From positions 26,549 through 90,548 of the forward strand of contig JAESPV010000008.1 of assembly GCA_016765495.1 (NCBI GenBank): a stretch of DNA of 64,000 bases, read 5' to 3'. The notes below the pieces were generated by a model. It worked only from the letters and a program-made list of their open reading frames with translations, was not told the DNA's origin and did no database searches. The stretch is from Desulfocapsa sp. (GTDB lineage: Bacteria > Desulfobacterota > Desulfobulbia > Desulfobulbales > Desulfocapsaceae). Position 1 is the stretch's first letter. Each line of letters opens with the position of its first letter. The translations under genes and the position numbers were made by a program. Below, one piece after another: positions 45,407-54,227 of the stretch.

Positions 45407-46574
45407 GTTTTTCTCTGTTCCAGATTGTCAGGTTTTCTATGAGTATACGGCTTTGTACAGCACCGTTTAGTTGTACGCTATATTTTTGCTTGTATCGCCC
45501 GAGGTGGCTTTTGATTATTTCAGCCAGATTAGAAGGTACAAGATCCTCAGGAGCAAGCAGAGTAAAAGCTGATGTTTTGGAAAGGGCGGAAACCCTCATA
45601 CTCTGTTCACGGTTTTGCGCAAAGGGATACAACAGTGCAGTGGTGCCAGCACTTAGCAGATTCATACAGGTGTTGTAACCAGCCATGGAAATGGAGAGAT
45701 CTGCAGCAGTCAGCCAGTCTTGAAAGTTGGATGAAAAATTGTGAATCGTGATATTTTCATCGTTTATCCGTGTAAGTTCCTGCTGGAGCCCAGGGTCACT
45801 ATATATGCCCGTAAAAAGATGAATATGCAGATGCGTCATGTTCTTTAGAAGAAGAGCAGCCTCAGCTGTTGTCTGCAAAAGCTCAGCACCCACATTCCCG
45901 CCGCCAATGGAGGCAACAAGGAGCTTGTCACTTTGGGATAATCCCAACTCTTCCCGCAGTTGTTGCCCTTTTTCTTTTGCTGTGGGGGGCGGACTTATAA
46001 ATCCCGTATATCTGTATGGAATACTAATGGAATCCGTCTGTGAAAAAGTTTTCTCAAGTGGAATATACTCAGGATCAGAATGGATGAGCAATCCGTCAAA
46101 GGAATTATTTAAAACGTTGAGCACTCTGGATTCATATTTTTTCCTGTTGGTCTTCTCCACCAGGATATCCCTCAAGCTGCAGAGACGGATGCAGGGACTT
46201 AGTGTTCCCGTTGCAATACCTTCAAGTACAGGGTCAAGCTCAAAACGAAAGGCTTTGCGCCCGAAGGGGTACAGCTCAACAAGAAAAACATCCGGTTGGA
46301 AGGAGAGAAAGAATTCAAAGAGCTGTTGCTGCCGTTGTTGCTTGATCCGATGAATATCTTTCCCGGCCTCACAGGGTAAAAGTTCAGTGAACTCTGCATC
46401 CATTTTCAGTCCTGGCAGCTGTAAGAAATAAATATCAGATTCGGGAAGAGTAAGGTCCGGACCACCAAGAATCATCACCGTTTCATGATGTTTGGTCAGG
46501 GCTTTGCATATTTCAAGGCAGCGGTGGAAATGTCCAATACCGAGTACATGCTGGCAGTAGCAGGCGATTTTCAT
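45387..46574 (-). CDS. COG4671/MurG-like glycosyltransferase
   Basis: 395 residues. A GT-B fold is indicated by the N-terminal CQHVLGIGHFHRCLEICKAL and the C-terminal nucleotide-sugar site ISMAGYNTCMNLLSAGTTALLYPF. It is a paralogue of the 50.8-kb gene product (YGLGHIRRSMAIARHL, SMGGYNTICEIL). The ATG overlaps the stop of the phosphatase gene by 4 bases (ATGA type). The donor and acceptor are unknown. Confidence 0.85.
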   Translation of the reverse strand: MKIACYCQHVLGIGHFHRCLEICKALTKHHETVMILGGPDLTLPESDIYFLQLPGLKMDAEFTELLPCEAGKDIHRIKQQRQQQLFEFFLSFQPDVFLVELYPFGRKAFRFELDPVLEGIATGTLSPCIRLCSLRDILVEKTNRKKYESRVLNVLNNSFDGLLIHSDPEYIPLEKTFSQTDSISIPYRYTGFISPPPTAKEKGQQLREELGLSQSDKLLVASIGGGNVGAELLQTTAEAALLLKNMTHLHIHLFTGIYSDPGLQQELTRINDENITIHNFSSNFQDWLTAADLSISMAGYNTCMNLLSAGTTALLYPFAQNREQSMRVSALSKTSAFTLLAPEDLVPSNLAEIIKSHLGRYKQKYSVQLNGAVQSRILIENLTIWNREKHDIRPL

Positions 46575-47230
46575 TTTTGTTCATCCATGAAAGACGGGAA
46601 AATATTGAGTGGGCCAAGGGAGAGTGTATTGTTCTTCTCAACAAGGAGATGCAATTGGCGTTTTTGCAGGAGTTTTTTCTCTTCAGGCAGAAAGGCACGG
46701 CCCGCAAGGTGGTAAATAAGCGACTTGATGACCCCTTCATGGGAGATAATGAGTATTCGTTTTTTGGGATATGTCTGCAATATGTTCTGCATCACCGCTA
46801 AGGCACGTTGTAAAACCTCTTTTCTGCTTTCTCCTTCCGGAGGCCGAAAATCCCAGCCTGCACGTATCTGCCTGGCAAGTTCGTCTGCTTGTTCTCCTTT
46901 GAGATCCTGAAATGTTTTTCCTTCCCATTTCCCCCAGGACTGTTCCCGTAGATCCCTTTGCCACTCCACAGGTATGGAATGACAAAGCTGTTGGATAATA
47001 GCAACGGTTTCCCGTACTCTTCCAAGATCACTGGCAATAATGAGATCAATGGTGTGATTCCTTAAGAATTTTCCCCAGTTGTGAGCTTGCTTCCTCCCCT
47101 TTCCTGAAAGTGGAGAATCTTTTTGTCCCTGTATTCTTCCCTCTTCATTCCAGATGCTTTCTCCATGTCGCAGGAGGGCAAGCACCATTTGTTCTGTCTT
47201 GTGATTGTTGTTGTTAAGGAGTCGATGCAT
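46571..47230 (-). CDS. Histidine phosphatase family protein
   Basis: 219 residues (ATG 47230; ATG 47188 is possible). The phosphohistidine motif is LLRHGESIWNEEGRIQG, the second ligand His is in IISHEGVIKSL, with an Arg in SDLGRVRETV. Such phosphatases act on sugar phosphates or phosphoglycerates (CobC/GpmB-like). In this run it may remove a phosphate from a sugar-phosphate intermediate, which is inference. Confidence 0.9.
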   Translation of the reverse strand: MHRLLNNNNHKTEQMVLALLRHGESIWNEEGRIQGQKDSPLSGKGRKQAHNWGKFLRNHTIDLIIASDLGRVRETVAIIQQLCHSIPVEWQRDLREQSWGKWEGKTFQDLKGEQADELARQIRAGWDFRPPEGESRKEVLQRALAVMQNILQTYPKKRILIISHEGVIKSLIYHLAGRAFLPEEKKLLQKRQLHLLVEKNNTLSLGPLNIFPSFMDEQK

Positions 47231-48329
47231 GGCGCTTCAGGATTTGTTCAAAATGAAGGTAATTTTGCTGTAGGTCATGGTTTTCACGAATATATCTTGC
47301 CGCTGCCCGACCCATTGTCTTTCGTTGTTCTGGATTCTGCAGCAAGCCTTTGACGGCCATGCAAAACGCCTTTTTATCAAAGGGCGTGGTGAGGAATGCT
47401 GTTTTATTTTGCCTGACAACTTCGGGAATGCCACCATTGTTAAATGCAATAACAGGTCGGCTGCAAGATTGAGCTTCGAGAAAAACCATTCCAAGAGATT
47501 CTCGTATTCCAGGAAAAACAAAAAAATCGCCTCCTGAGTAGAATTGATACATTTTTTTTCGTTCAATCTGGCCTGCAAAAATCACCCGTCCGGGGAGAAA
47601 TTCCTCTGCGATATGTTGCAGTGTTTCGCGTTGGCTGCCATCTCCTGCAATGATCAGTTTGAAGGGGATATCTTCATCTGCGAGTGTTGCCAGGGTTTTA
47701 ATCATCCAGCTGATCCCTTGAGTTTTCACATCGGGACGAAACATGGCTGCACTGAGAATAACAGGTTCATCTGCAACCCGCCATTCTTTGCGTATTTGGG
47801 CGCGGGCCCGTTGGTCAAAAGTGAATGATTCTGGGAGAATACCCGGTTTTATATATGAGAGCTGTGCTGCGGGAATGATCCGTTGTAAATTGACAAGATC
47901 AATATGTCTATTTGTAAAAAGCCGGTCAGCATGCAGTAAGCTGTAGCGATTGAGGTAAAAACCAATCACTCCTTTCAGGCGCCGTCGCTGTTTAGTGGAA
48001 TAGATTCCCTGGAATATGCAGTAGGGGATATTAAATTTTTTACAAAGTCCCGGGCCAAGTAAATCCGGGGCTTTGTAGTAACAATGATAGGTCAGCCAGA
48101 GATCAGGAGAAAATTTTCGGATACGTCTTGCTGTTTGCACCCGTTCTTTAATTATCCCAGGAAAACGCCAGGGTTTTAAAAAGATCCATCTTGAGCGAAG
48201 TGTACTTGCAATAAGCACCTCATGCCCACGGGAAACAAGAAAATCATAAAGCCCCGTGGCAATTATAAGATCCCCGGAAGGGTGTGGGTGGCCAAGGGGT
48301 TTGAAAGGGGCATAGAAACAGATTCGCAT
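47214..48329 (-). CDS. GT4-type glycosyltransferase
   Basis: 371 residues from ATG 48329 (a TTG four codons earlier is possible). N-terminal FYAPFKPLGHPHPSGD and the Rossmann helix HEVLIAST are acceptor-side signs; the C-terminal donor site is FPGIRESLGMVFLEAQSCSRPVIAFNNGGIPEVV with the E-x7-E pattern. Cytoplasmic retaining enzyme. It overlaps the histidine phosphatase gene by 17 bp and lies 15 bp after the next GT4 gene. Confidence 0.9.
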   Translation of the reverse strand: MRICFYAPFKPLGHPHPSGDLIIATGLYDFLVSRGHEVLIASTLRSRWIFLKPWRFPGIIKERVQTARRIRKFSPDLWLTYHCYYKAPDLLGPGLCKKFNIPYCIFQGIYSTKQRRRLKGVIGFYLNRYSLLHADRLFTNRHIDLVNLQRIIPAAQLSYIKPGILPESFTFDQRARAQIRKEWRVADEPVILSAAMFRPDVKTQGISWMIKTLATLADEDIPFKLIIAGDGSQRETLQHIAEEFLPGRVIFAGQIERKKMYQFYSGGDFFVFPGIRESLGMVFLEAQSCSRPVIAFNNGGIPEVVRQNKTAFLTTPFDKKAFCMAVKGLLQNPEQRKTMGRAAARYIRENHDLQQNYLHFEQILKRHASTP

Positions 48330-48344
48330 TGATTTTAACAAGCA

Positions 48345-49619
48345 CTATTTTTTCGTTTTTCGTTTTTTGCTTTTCTGCTGCGCCTTAAAAATGTCACCGA
48401 GTTTTGCAACGAGTTCACGATTGTCGAAATGGTTACTGGTGTGCTTGATTCCACCCTGAATAATAGTTTTCCTGAGTGTTTGATTTTCTAAAATTTCTTT
48501 AATATTAGCAGCCATTATTTCAGGATTGGACGGGGCAACGGAAATACCACTTTTATTATGGAGAAGAATTTCAGGGATTGCAGAAACAGTGGTGGAAAGT
48601 GCGGGAACACCCATTGCCAGGCTCTCCACAAGTACATTGGGAATACCGTCACGATCACCATTGGCAGCAATCTCACAGGCAAGAACAAAGAGATCGCTGT
48701 CTTCAAATTGTTTGAGTACTTCCTGGTGGGTTCTGGTTCCCAGGCATCGGCAACAATCCTGGAGGTCGAGTTCTGCGATAAGCTTGATGATTTTTTCCCG
48801 GTCGTCTCCATCTCCGATAAGATTATGGTTAAACAGAAAACCCTCGTCTTTGAGGATGCGGAATGCTTTGTACAGGGTTGGCAGACCTTTCTTTTCCGTC
48901 ATACGGGCCACGGTTAAAAGCTTATACGGTGGAGTACACTGGACATGGTCGGTGGTCGGTGAAAAAAGCTTCAGGTCGATTCCGTGATAAATACAGTGAA
49001 TTGCTGTGTCGAGTCCCTCTGCAATATTTTCAAGATATTTACGGTTGTAATCCGTGCAGGTAACAACAAATTCGGCAAGTCGCATTTTTTCCCGAAGTTG
49101 TTCAGGGTTTGAGGTGTAAATATCCTTTGCGTGTGCTGTGAAGCTAAACGTTCTTCCTGATAAAAGCGAAGCAAACATGGTAACCGATGTGGGGGAGTGG
49201 GCAAAGTGACCATGAAGGTGGGTAAGGGAATCATCCTTCAGAATGTGGGTATTGGTGAGATACCCTGCCTGAAGGAGGTGTTTCAGGGTGGCCAGGTTTG
49301 CCGTTCGTTTGTAGCGATTCCCTGCCAGTTGTAAACCATATTTATAGAGAGCTGGTCGTTTGACTGCCAGAAAAATATTTGGCAGAAGCAGTCGTGGAAA
49401 TTCAAGTAAAAGTTCGGTGGGGAGATAATCAACCTGGGCTGTAATCTGTTTAACAGAATCGTGGCAAAAACTTTCTCTGGGATGACGCATGGGAAACAGG
49501 CGCATACGAAAACCAAGTTGTTCAAGAAGCAATATTTCGTTGGAAATGAATGTTTCTGAAATGCGTGGGTAGCCTTTGAGGATATATCCCAGGGTGAAAT
49601 TTGTAGTGGATGACATCAT
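48345..49619 (-). CDS. GT4-type glycosyltransferase
   Basis: 424 residues. It begins with LGYILKGYPRISETFISNEILLLEQLG, typical of exopolysaccharide GT4 enzymes. The donor site is DGIPNVLVESLAMGVPALSTTVSAIPEILL. The C-terminus is a Lys-rich tail (QQKSKKRKTKK). It overlaps the upstream gene by 4 bases (ATGA). Confidence 0.9.
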   Translation of the reverse strand: MMSSTTNFTLGYILKGYPRISETFISNEILLLEQLGFRMRLFPMRHPRESFCHDSVKQITAQVDYLPTELLLEFPRLLLPNIFLAVKRPALYKYGLQLAGNRYKRTANLATLKHLLQAGYLTNTHILKDDSLTHLHGHFAHSPTSVTMFASLLSGRTFSFTAHAKDIYTSNPEQLREKMRLAEFVVTCTDYNRKYLENIAEGLDTAIHCIYHGIDLKLFSPTTDHVQCTPPYKLLTVARMTEKKGLPTLYKAFRILKDEGFLFNHNLIGDGDDREKIIKLIAELDLQDCCRCLGTRTHQEVLKQFEDSDLFVLACEIAANGDRDGIPNVLVESLAMGVPALSTTVSAIPEILLHNKSGISVAPSNPEIMAANIKEILENQTLRKTIIQGGIKHTSNHFDNRELVAKLGDIFKAQQKSKKRKTKK

Positions 49620-50812
49620 GGAGTATCTCTAAAGTGTTCAATTCGTTCTCGCATGGTGTCGAGTCCGGAGAGTTGAAAATCCGCCATTTTTTTCTTATAT
49701 AATTCGCTTTTACCAAGGATAGTTACAATTTTGTCCCGAAGTAATTGGGCAGAGACCTCTTTCCAGGGAAGAAAGTCAATAAGCCCCTGTGCCGTCAATT
49801 TTTCAGCGCGGATCAATTGTTCTTTTCGCGGTGTTTCTCTGGGAATAATTAAGGCTGGCGTTTGCTGGCTGAGGATTTCACAGATGGTGTTGTATCCACC
49901 CATGGAAACGACAAGGTCGGCAGCCGCGATCAATTGTTCCATTTGCGGGTGGAATGGCTGGGATTTAATTCCAAAACGTTTTGCTTTTTCCTTGAGACGT
50001 TCTCTGCTTGTTTTGGGCATGAATGGCCCCGTAATCATAAGAGATTTAAATGGGAGAGAAGTGGGGAAAAAATCATGCATGGAGAGGTAATGTTCAAGGA
50101 GCTCACACCCGTCCCCGCCACCTCCTGCGGTAACAAGAATAAATATGTCTTCATCGAGGATACGATAGCGTTTTCTGATTTTTTTTCGGACACCCGGTGG
50201 CCATTGTTTTCGTGGAATGTATCCTGTGAAGCAAATTTTTGATTCCAGAATGGGTGGAATTTTGTATTCAACGATGGGGTTGTATATTTCACGGTTCCCG
50301 TAAACCCATATTTCATCGTAAAGCTCTTCCAGATATCGGTAAACATCTTTAGCGCTCCAGTCTTTACAGACAACACTTGATTCGTCCAGTATATCTCTCA
50401 ACCCAAGGATTGTGCGGGTGGCCGGCAGGGATTTACGGATCCATTTTAACGTTGGAAGGACTTCTCGTTTTAAACCAAGAGGTTCCTTGTCAACAATAAA
50501 AAGATCAGGTTTGAAGGTTTTCGCAGTGGCAAGTATTATGCTCTTTCTGATGTTGAGTGCCTGATTTGGGTCAATACGAATGGAAAGCGAGTGGTACTCG
50601 TCATTGGTTTTCTTAATCATCCCGGGAATACGGACAAAATCAACCTGCTCAGGCAGGGTGAATCGCCCGGCAATGGGAGAACCGGTGAGAATGAGAATAT
50701 TAACCTCTTGCCCGGACAAGTGCCTGGCAATGGCCATGGAGCGTCGGATATGTCCAAGCCCATAGGTGTCATGGGAGTACATGAGGATGTTGTATATTGG
50801 GGCGTGAGTCAT
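49616..50812 (-). CDS. COG4671-type glycosyltransferase
   Basis: 398 residues from ATG 50812; GTG 50872 adds 20 residues with no ribosome site at either. Motifs: LMYSHDTYGLGHIRRSMAIARHL at the N-terminus, LILTGSPIAGRF and VTAGGGGDG, then the donor site ISMGGYNTICEILSQQTPALIIPR. COG4671 enzymes are poorly characterised. Together with the paralogue at 45.4-46.6 kb it suggests two similar linkages. Confidence 0.88.
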   Translation of the reverse strand: MTHAPIYNILMYSHDTYGLGHIRRSMAIARHLSGQEVNILILTGSPIAGRFTLPEQVDFVRIPGMIKKTNDEYHSLSIRIDPNQALNIRKSIILATAKTFKPDLFIVDKEPLGLKREVLPTLKWIRKSLPATRTILGLRDILDESSVVCKDWSAKDVYRYLEELYDEIWVYGNREIYNPIVEYKIPPILESKICFTGYIPRKQWPPGVRKKIRKRYRILDEDIFILVTAGGGGDGCELLEHYLSMHDFFPTSLPFKSLMITGPFMPKTSRERLKEKAKRFGIKSQPFHPQMEQLIAAADLVVSMGGYNTICEILSQQTPALIIPRETPRKEQLIRAEKLTAQGLIDFLPWKEVSAQLLRDKIVTILGKSELYKKKMADFQLSGLDTMRERIEHFRDTP

Positions 50813-50881
50813 GTCAATAATGTGTGATCCATGGACAGTTATAATTGAGAGCTTAGGAACGGGAATTCTCACAATCTGTTG

Positions 50882-50900
50882 AATAGATTATTAATCTATT
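50882..50900. repeat. 19-bp perfect palindrome upstream of the COG4671 gene
   Basis: AATAGATTA-t-TAATCTATT, an AT-rich dyad in the gap after the acetyltransferase stop. An operator is likely. Confidence 0.6.
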
Positions 50901-50922
50901 AGCAACACAGGGGAAAGGAAAA

Positions 50923-51498
50923 TTAGAAACTGGTATCTTTTAATTCATCCAACTTGAGATATTCTTTCAGGCTGAATGCGGGTTTGTCAAAGCAGGCTTT
51001 GATTTCAGTTGGAGAGAGGTCTTTTCTGTCACCAATTTTTCGCGCGGGAACACCGCCCCATATCTCATAGGCACCGGGGTTTTTGGTCAAAACAGAGCCG
51101 GCACCAAGAACAAAACCGTCGGGAAGAATGGATGCCTGGTACAGGACTATGGCATTTTCATGAATCCACACATCTTTGCCCAGGTATTTGTCCTGCCAGA
51201 GAATACCATTCTTTTCCTGTACTGCAAGAAGTGGATCTCTTCCCTGATGGCAATGGTCGTGGGTGTAGATTCTTGCCCGAGCTCCTATCATGCACCACGG
51301 ACCGATATGAATATTTCCGGTGTTGTCAAGAATTGAAAAACGGCTGATAACCACATTTGTTTCACTTCCGGGAGTGTTGAAAACACCTGGAGCAAGAATG
51401 AGTTTGCCTTTATTAATGTTAGAGTGGGGTCTGCGACGGCATTCTTTGAGCGATGTTTCAAGCTCCCGCTTTGTTTGTGAGGCACTTTGGAATCGCAC
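50923..51498 (-). CDS. Left-handed beta-helix (WcaF/maltose-acetyltransferase-like) acetyltransferase
   Basis: 191 residues. Hexapeptide repeats at about 55-145 (FSILDNTGNIHIGPWCMIGARARIYTHDH, then LGKDVWIHENAIVLYQASILPDGFVLGAGSVLTKN) with the putative catalytic His in IYTHDHC. O- or N-acetylation of a sugar is expected. Start GTG 51498 is uncertain: no ribosome site is visible and the frame is open 63 bp further upstream, through a run of eight C. It is the first gene of the leftward run. Confidence 0.85.
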   Translation of the reverse strand: MRFQSASQTKRELETSLKECRRRPHSNINKGKLILAPGVFNTPGSETNVVISRFSILDNTGNIHIGPWCMIGARARIYTHDHCHQGRDPLLAVQEKNGILWQDKYLGKDVWIHENAIVLYQASILPDGFVLGAGSVLTKNPGAYEIWGGVPARKIGDRKDLSPTEIKACFDKPAFSLKEYLKLDELKDTSF

Positions 51499-51577
51499 GG
51501 ATATCGGGGGGGGATGTGTGTGAAGGGGCAGATTAAAAGTTGTTTTCTTACGAACGTATCAAACTTAATCTGGAGCC

Positions 51578-52129
51578 TTAGAAGCTCATAGTTAATTTAT
51601 TGGTAACAATGCTAATGTTATCAACATTAGCCAAGCTGTTACTTTCTCTGAAAAGCTCACCAGTATCCATATACCCAAAATGAACTTCATAGGCAAAATT
51701 GTTGAGAAATTTATAAGCAAGCCCAAGATCTACTTCCCAGCCGACACGATCCGTGTAATCAATGGCTTTGTTTTCCATGGTATCTCTTAAACCAAAGGAA
51801 CTATGGAAAGTGATGGCAGGTATTGGTGAGTATACCGCGCGAATGGCAAACCCCTGATAGTTGCTTTTGTTGATGTTTTCTTGGGGGACGCCAAGTAATA
51901 GTTCCTCTCTGTTGAGGACAGTGCTCATGGCATCAGGGGAAATATAAAGACTGTGGAAGCTAAAACTCTTTGATGAGTTACTCTCGGGGTGGATGTCTGA
52001 GCTTCCATTGCTGAGAGTGTAAGCAATGAGTTTGTACTCTCCAGGTAAAAACCTGTTTTCATCAGCATGCGCATTCATGGCGATGCAGAGGCAAACTAAA
52101 GCCAGTAGTATGGAGAATGTTCTTTTCAT
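51578..52129 (-). CDS. Small secreted beta-barrel-like protein
   Basis: 183 residues with a signal peptide (about 1-22, cleaved near AHADE) and a terminal TMSF, a common barrel-end Phe. Alternating residues occur in VGWEVDLGLAYKF and FAYEVHFGYMDTG, typical of outer-membrane strands. No family recalled. It is 79 bp from the acetyltransferase on the same strand and could be the first gene of that transcription unit. Confidence 0.6.
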   Translation of the reverse strand: MKRTFSILLALVCLCIAMNAHADENRFLPGEYKLIAYTLSNGSSDIHPESNSSKSFSFHSLYISPDAMSTVLNREELLLGVPQENINKSNYQGFAIRAVYSPIPAITFHSSFGLRDTMENKAIDYTDRVGWEVDLGLAYKFLNNFAYEVHFGYMDTGELFRESNSLANVDNISIVTNKLTMSF

Positions 52130-52445
52130 ATTTTACTGAGGTCTGAAAGTTGCTAAGTACAAAAAACTTTACCTATTGTCAATTTATGTTTTTTTGCACT
52201 ATAAGTCAAGAGGAAAAGATTTGTTGTATCCGTTTATGGGATGTTTTAAGCCACAAGGGGGGCTTCATGTCAGGAATATATTGTCGATTGCGATGAATGT
52301 GGAAGTACAGTACAATTGTCAATTTATTTTTTTAAATAAAGATGGAACCGCATAGAACTCTTCATCTATCAAAAATGATTTTTATGAAACCAACAAAGAT
52401 AGAGATTTGTATTGAATCGAGTCCGATAACATATAGAGGTTAGTG
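52130..52445. other. Intergenic region with a direct repeat between secreted-protein genes
   Basis: About 315 bp with no gene. ATTGTCAATTTAT followed by a T-run occurs at 52175-52195 and again at 52315-52333, each preceded by AAGTACA. These probably mark divergent promoter elements. No RNA gene recognised. Confidence 0.5.
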
Positions 52446-54056
52446 ATGTATCACTCTTTGAAAAAAAATCTGGTAATCCTTTTTCTTTTCTTTTTGCTGC
52501 CAATGGCAGCAAACGCTGAACAGGTAACAGAAGACAGCTCGGTTGTTTTTTACCCGACAGATGTCACTGAAGCAGAAGATATGGCATATCTGAGAGATAG
52601 CCTGCGGCTTATGCTTGCAAGCAGGCTTGCTTCTGTTGCAGGCGGAGAGGTTCGGTTGGAACAGAAAATGTCAAAGGAACGGGATTTGACTTTTTATAGG
52701 GTGAAAAGTCGTCTCGTCAGTACAGCAAATGGGCTGGAAATTTCTGTGGAAGCATTCAGGCCGTATGATGACAAGCCAATGTATTTTCAGTCCGTTGCTG
52801 GTAGGTTAGGTCTAATAGACGCCTTGGATATGCTTGTTGCCGATATGGGTCAATCGCTTTTCTCCATGCCCGATTCTTCTGAAACAAAGACAGAACTGGC
52901 GGAACAGGTGGCTGGTGAGATTGACTTAAGCACATCTCACCCTGATAAAATATTTAAAGTGAGAAAAGGCTTGGGGCTTTCCATCGAGCAGGATGATTTT
53001 ATTGCTCAGATGGCCATTGAAGTACGAACAACCGAGCGTTTTAAGAGTGAGGTATTACCTGTTCGGTCCAAGGGCATGACAGCAGGAGATATAGATGGTG
53101 ATTCCAGGGATGAGGTATTGATTGCCACCAATAGAAAACTCTATATTTACCAATTAGATGATCTGCAAATTCAACATCTTGAAACCATCTCTTTACCGGG
53201 GAATATAAATGTTCATGCCTTAAACGTTGCAGATTTAAACAAGAATGGATTAATGGAGATTTATATTAGCAGTACAAGAGATAACGAACCCCGATCTTTT
53301 GTTCTGGAATGGAGCGTTGCAACTGGTGTGGAATGGTTGTACGAAAATGTATATTGGTATCTCAGGCCTGTAAATATCCCGGGTGAAGGTATGGTTCTTG
53401 CGGGGCAGAAAGGTGGGGTGGCAGGCGGGACTCAGCCGGGAATTTATCGAATGCTTTTTGAATCGGATGAGAAAATTACCGGTAATGAAACTTTTTATAT
53501 GCCTGAATCGATAAATTTATTTGATTTCGTTTTTGCTGATCTTGATGGAGACAAGCTTCCTGAAATTGTGACTCTTGATAAAAAAGAGCAGTTGAAGGTG
53601 TATAATTCCGCTTTAAAATTACTCTATACTTCTCCAAGTGGATTTGGTGGCAGAGAATTATCCGATGGGGTGACTTTTCCCATTCGCTTGGTTGCCACTG
53701 ATTTTGACAATGATGGGAAAGAGGATATTCTGGTCGTTGACAATGAGTTATCTTCACCAAAAATACTGAATAAAACGAAATGGTATAGAAATGGACAGGT
53801 TCGTGGGCTGGTGTGGGATGTGGACACTTTTATGGAGATGTGGAGTACCAACCTTTTCCCAAGCTCTGTGGCCGATTTTCAGTTCTTGTCATATCCCTCT
53901 CCCGCGGGTACCGATATTGATATGAGAGGACGATTATTTGTACTGGAGCCAGAAACAAGTGATTTATTGAAACAGGTGCTGCTTGGCGGCGGTGGAAGCA
54001 GATTGTTTGTCTATGGCATGGACTTTGTAACAAAACATAATAAAGAAGCAGAATAA
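52446..54056 (+). CDS. Secreted VCBS/FG-GAP repeat protein
   Basis: 536 residues from ATG 52446 (AGAGG 7 bases upstream). Signal peptide about 1-24. Residues about 25-190 are unknown; then a beta-propeller-like region with calcium-loop repeats: AGDIDGDSRDEVLI, ADLNKNGLMEIYI, ADLDGDKLPEIVTL, TDFDNDGKEDILVV. Each matches the D-x-D/N-x-D-G pattern of FG-GAP/VCBS repeats. Periplasmic or surface exposed. The gene precedes a porin by 171 bp. Confidence 0.85.
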   Translation: MYHSLKKNLVILFLFFLLPMAANAEQVTEDSSVVFYPTDVTEAEDMAYLRDSLRLMLASRLASVAGGEVRLEQKMSKERDLTFYRVKSRLVSTANGLEISVEAFRPYDDKPMYFQSVAGRLGLIDALDMLVADMGQSLFSMPDSSETKTELAEQVAGEIDLSTSHPDKIFKVRKGLGLSIEQDDFIAQMAIEVRTTERFKSEVLPVRSKGMTAGDIDGDSRDEVLIATNRKLYIYQLDDLQIQHLETISLPGNINVHALNVADLNKNGLMEIYISSTRDNEPRSFVLEWSVATGVEWLYENVYWYLRPVNIPGEGMVLAGQKGGVAGGTQPGIYRMLFESDEKITGNETFYMPESINLFDFVFADLDGDKLPEIVTLDKKEQLKVYNSALKLLYTSPSGFGGRELSDGVTFPIRLVATDFDNDGKEDILVVDNELSSPKILNKTKWYRNGQVRGLVWDVDTFMEMWSTNLFPSSVADFQFLSYPSPAGTDIDMRGRLFVLEPETSDLLKQVLLGGGGSRLFVYGMDFVTKHNKEAE

Positions 54057-54098
54057 AACATCACAAGTATAAAAAATTTAACTTTTTGTGAAAAAAAC

Positions 54099-54127
54099 TT
54101 GACAGGTGGCGGGCACGCAGATATTAT
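54099..54127 (+). promoter_or_regulatory. Strong sigma-70 promoter of the porin gene
   Basis: TTGACA (54099-54104), a 17-base spacer, TATTAT (54122-54127). The 5' leader of about 95 bases holds a CTCCA/TGGAG hairpin before AAAGGAGAT. Confidence 0.75.
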
Positions 54128-54227
54128 TCCTCGTAATTGTTGTGCATAAATTATTGTTTCGCCTTTCTTGGGAGGCAATAACAATACGCTCCAAAGTGTG
54201 GAGTAAAATAATAAAGGAGATAAAGAG

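Noticed and set aside
28681..51498. A classical RiPP biosynthesis cluster
   Set aside because: Only a PqqD-like protein and an exporter are present; no precursor peptide, radical-SAM, LanM, YcaO or peptidase gene was found.
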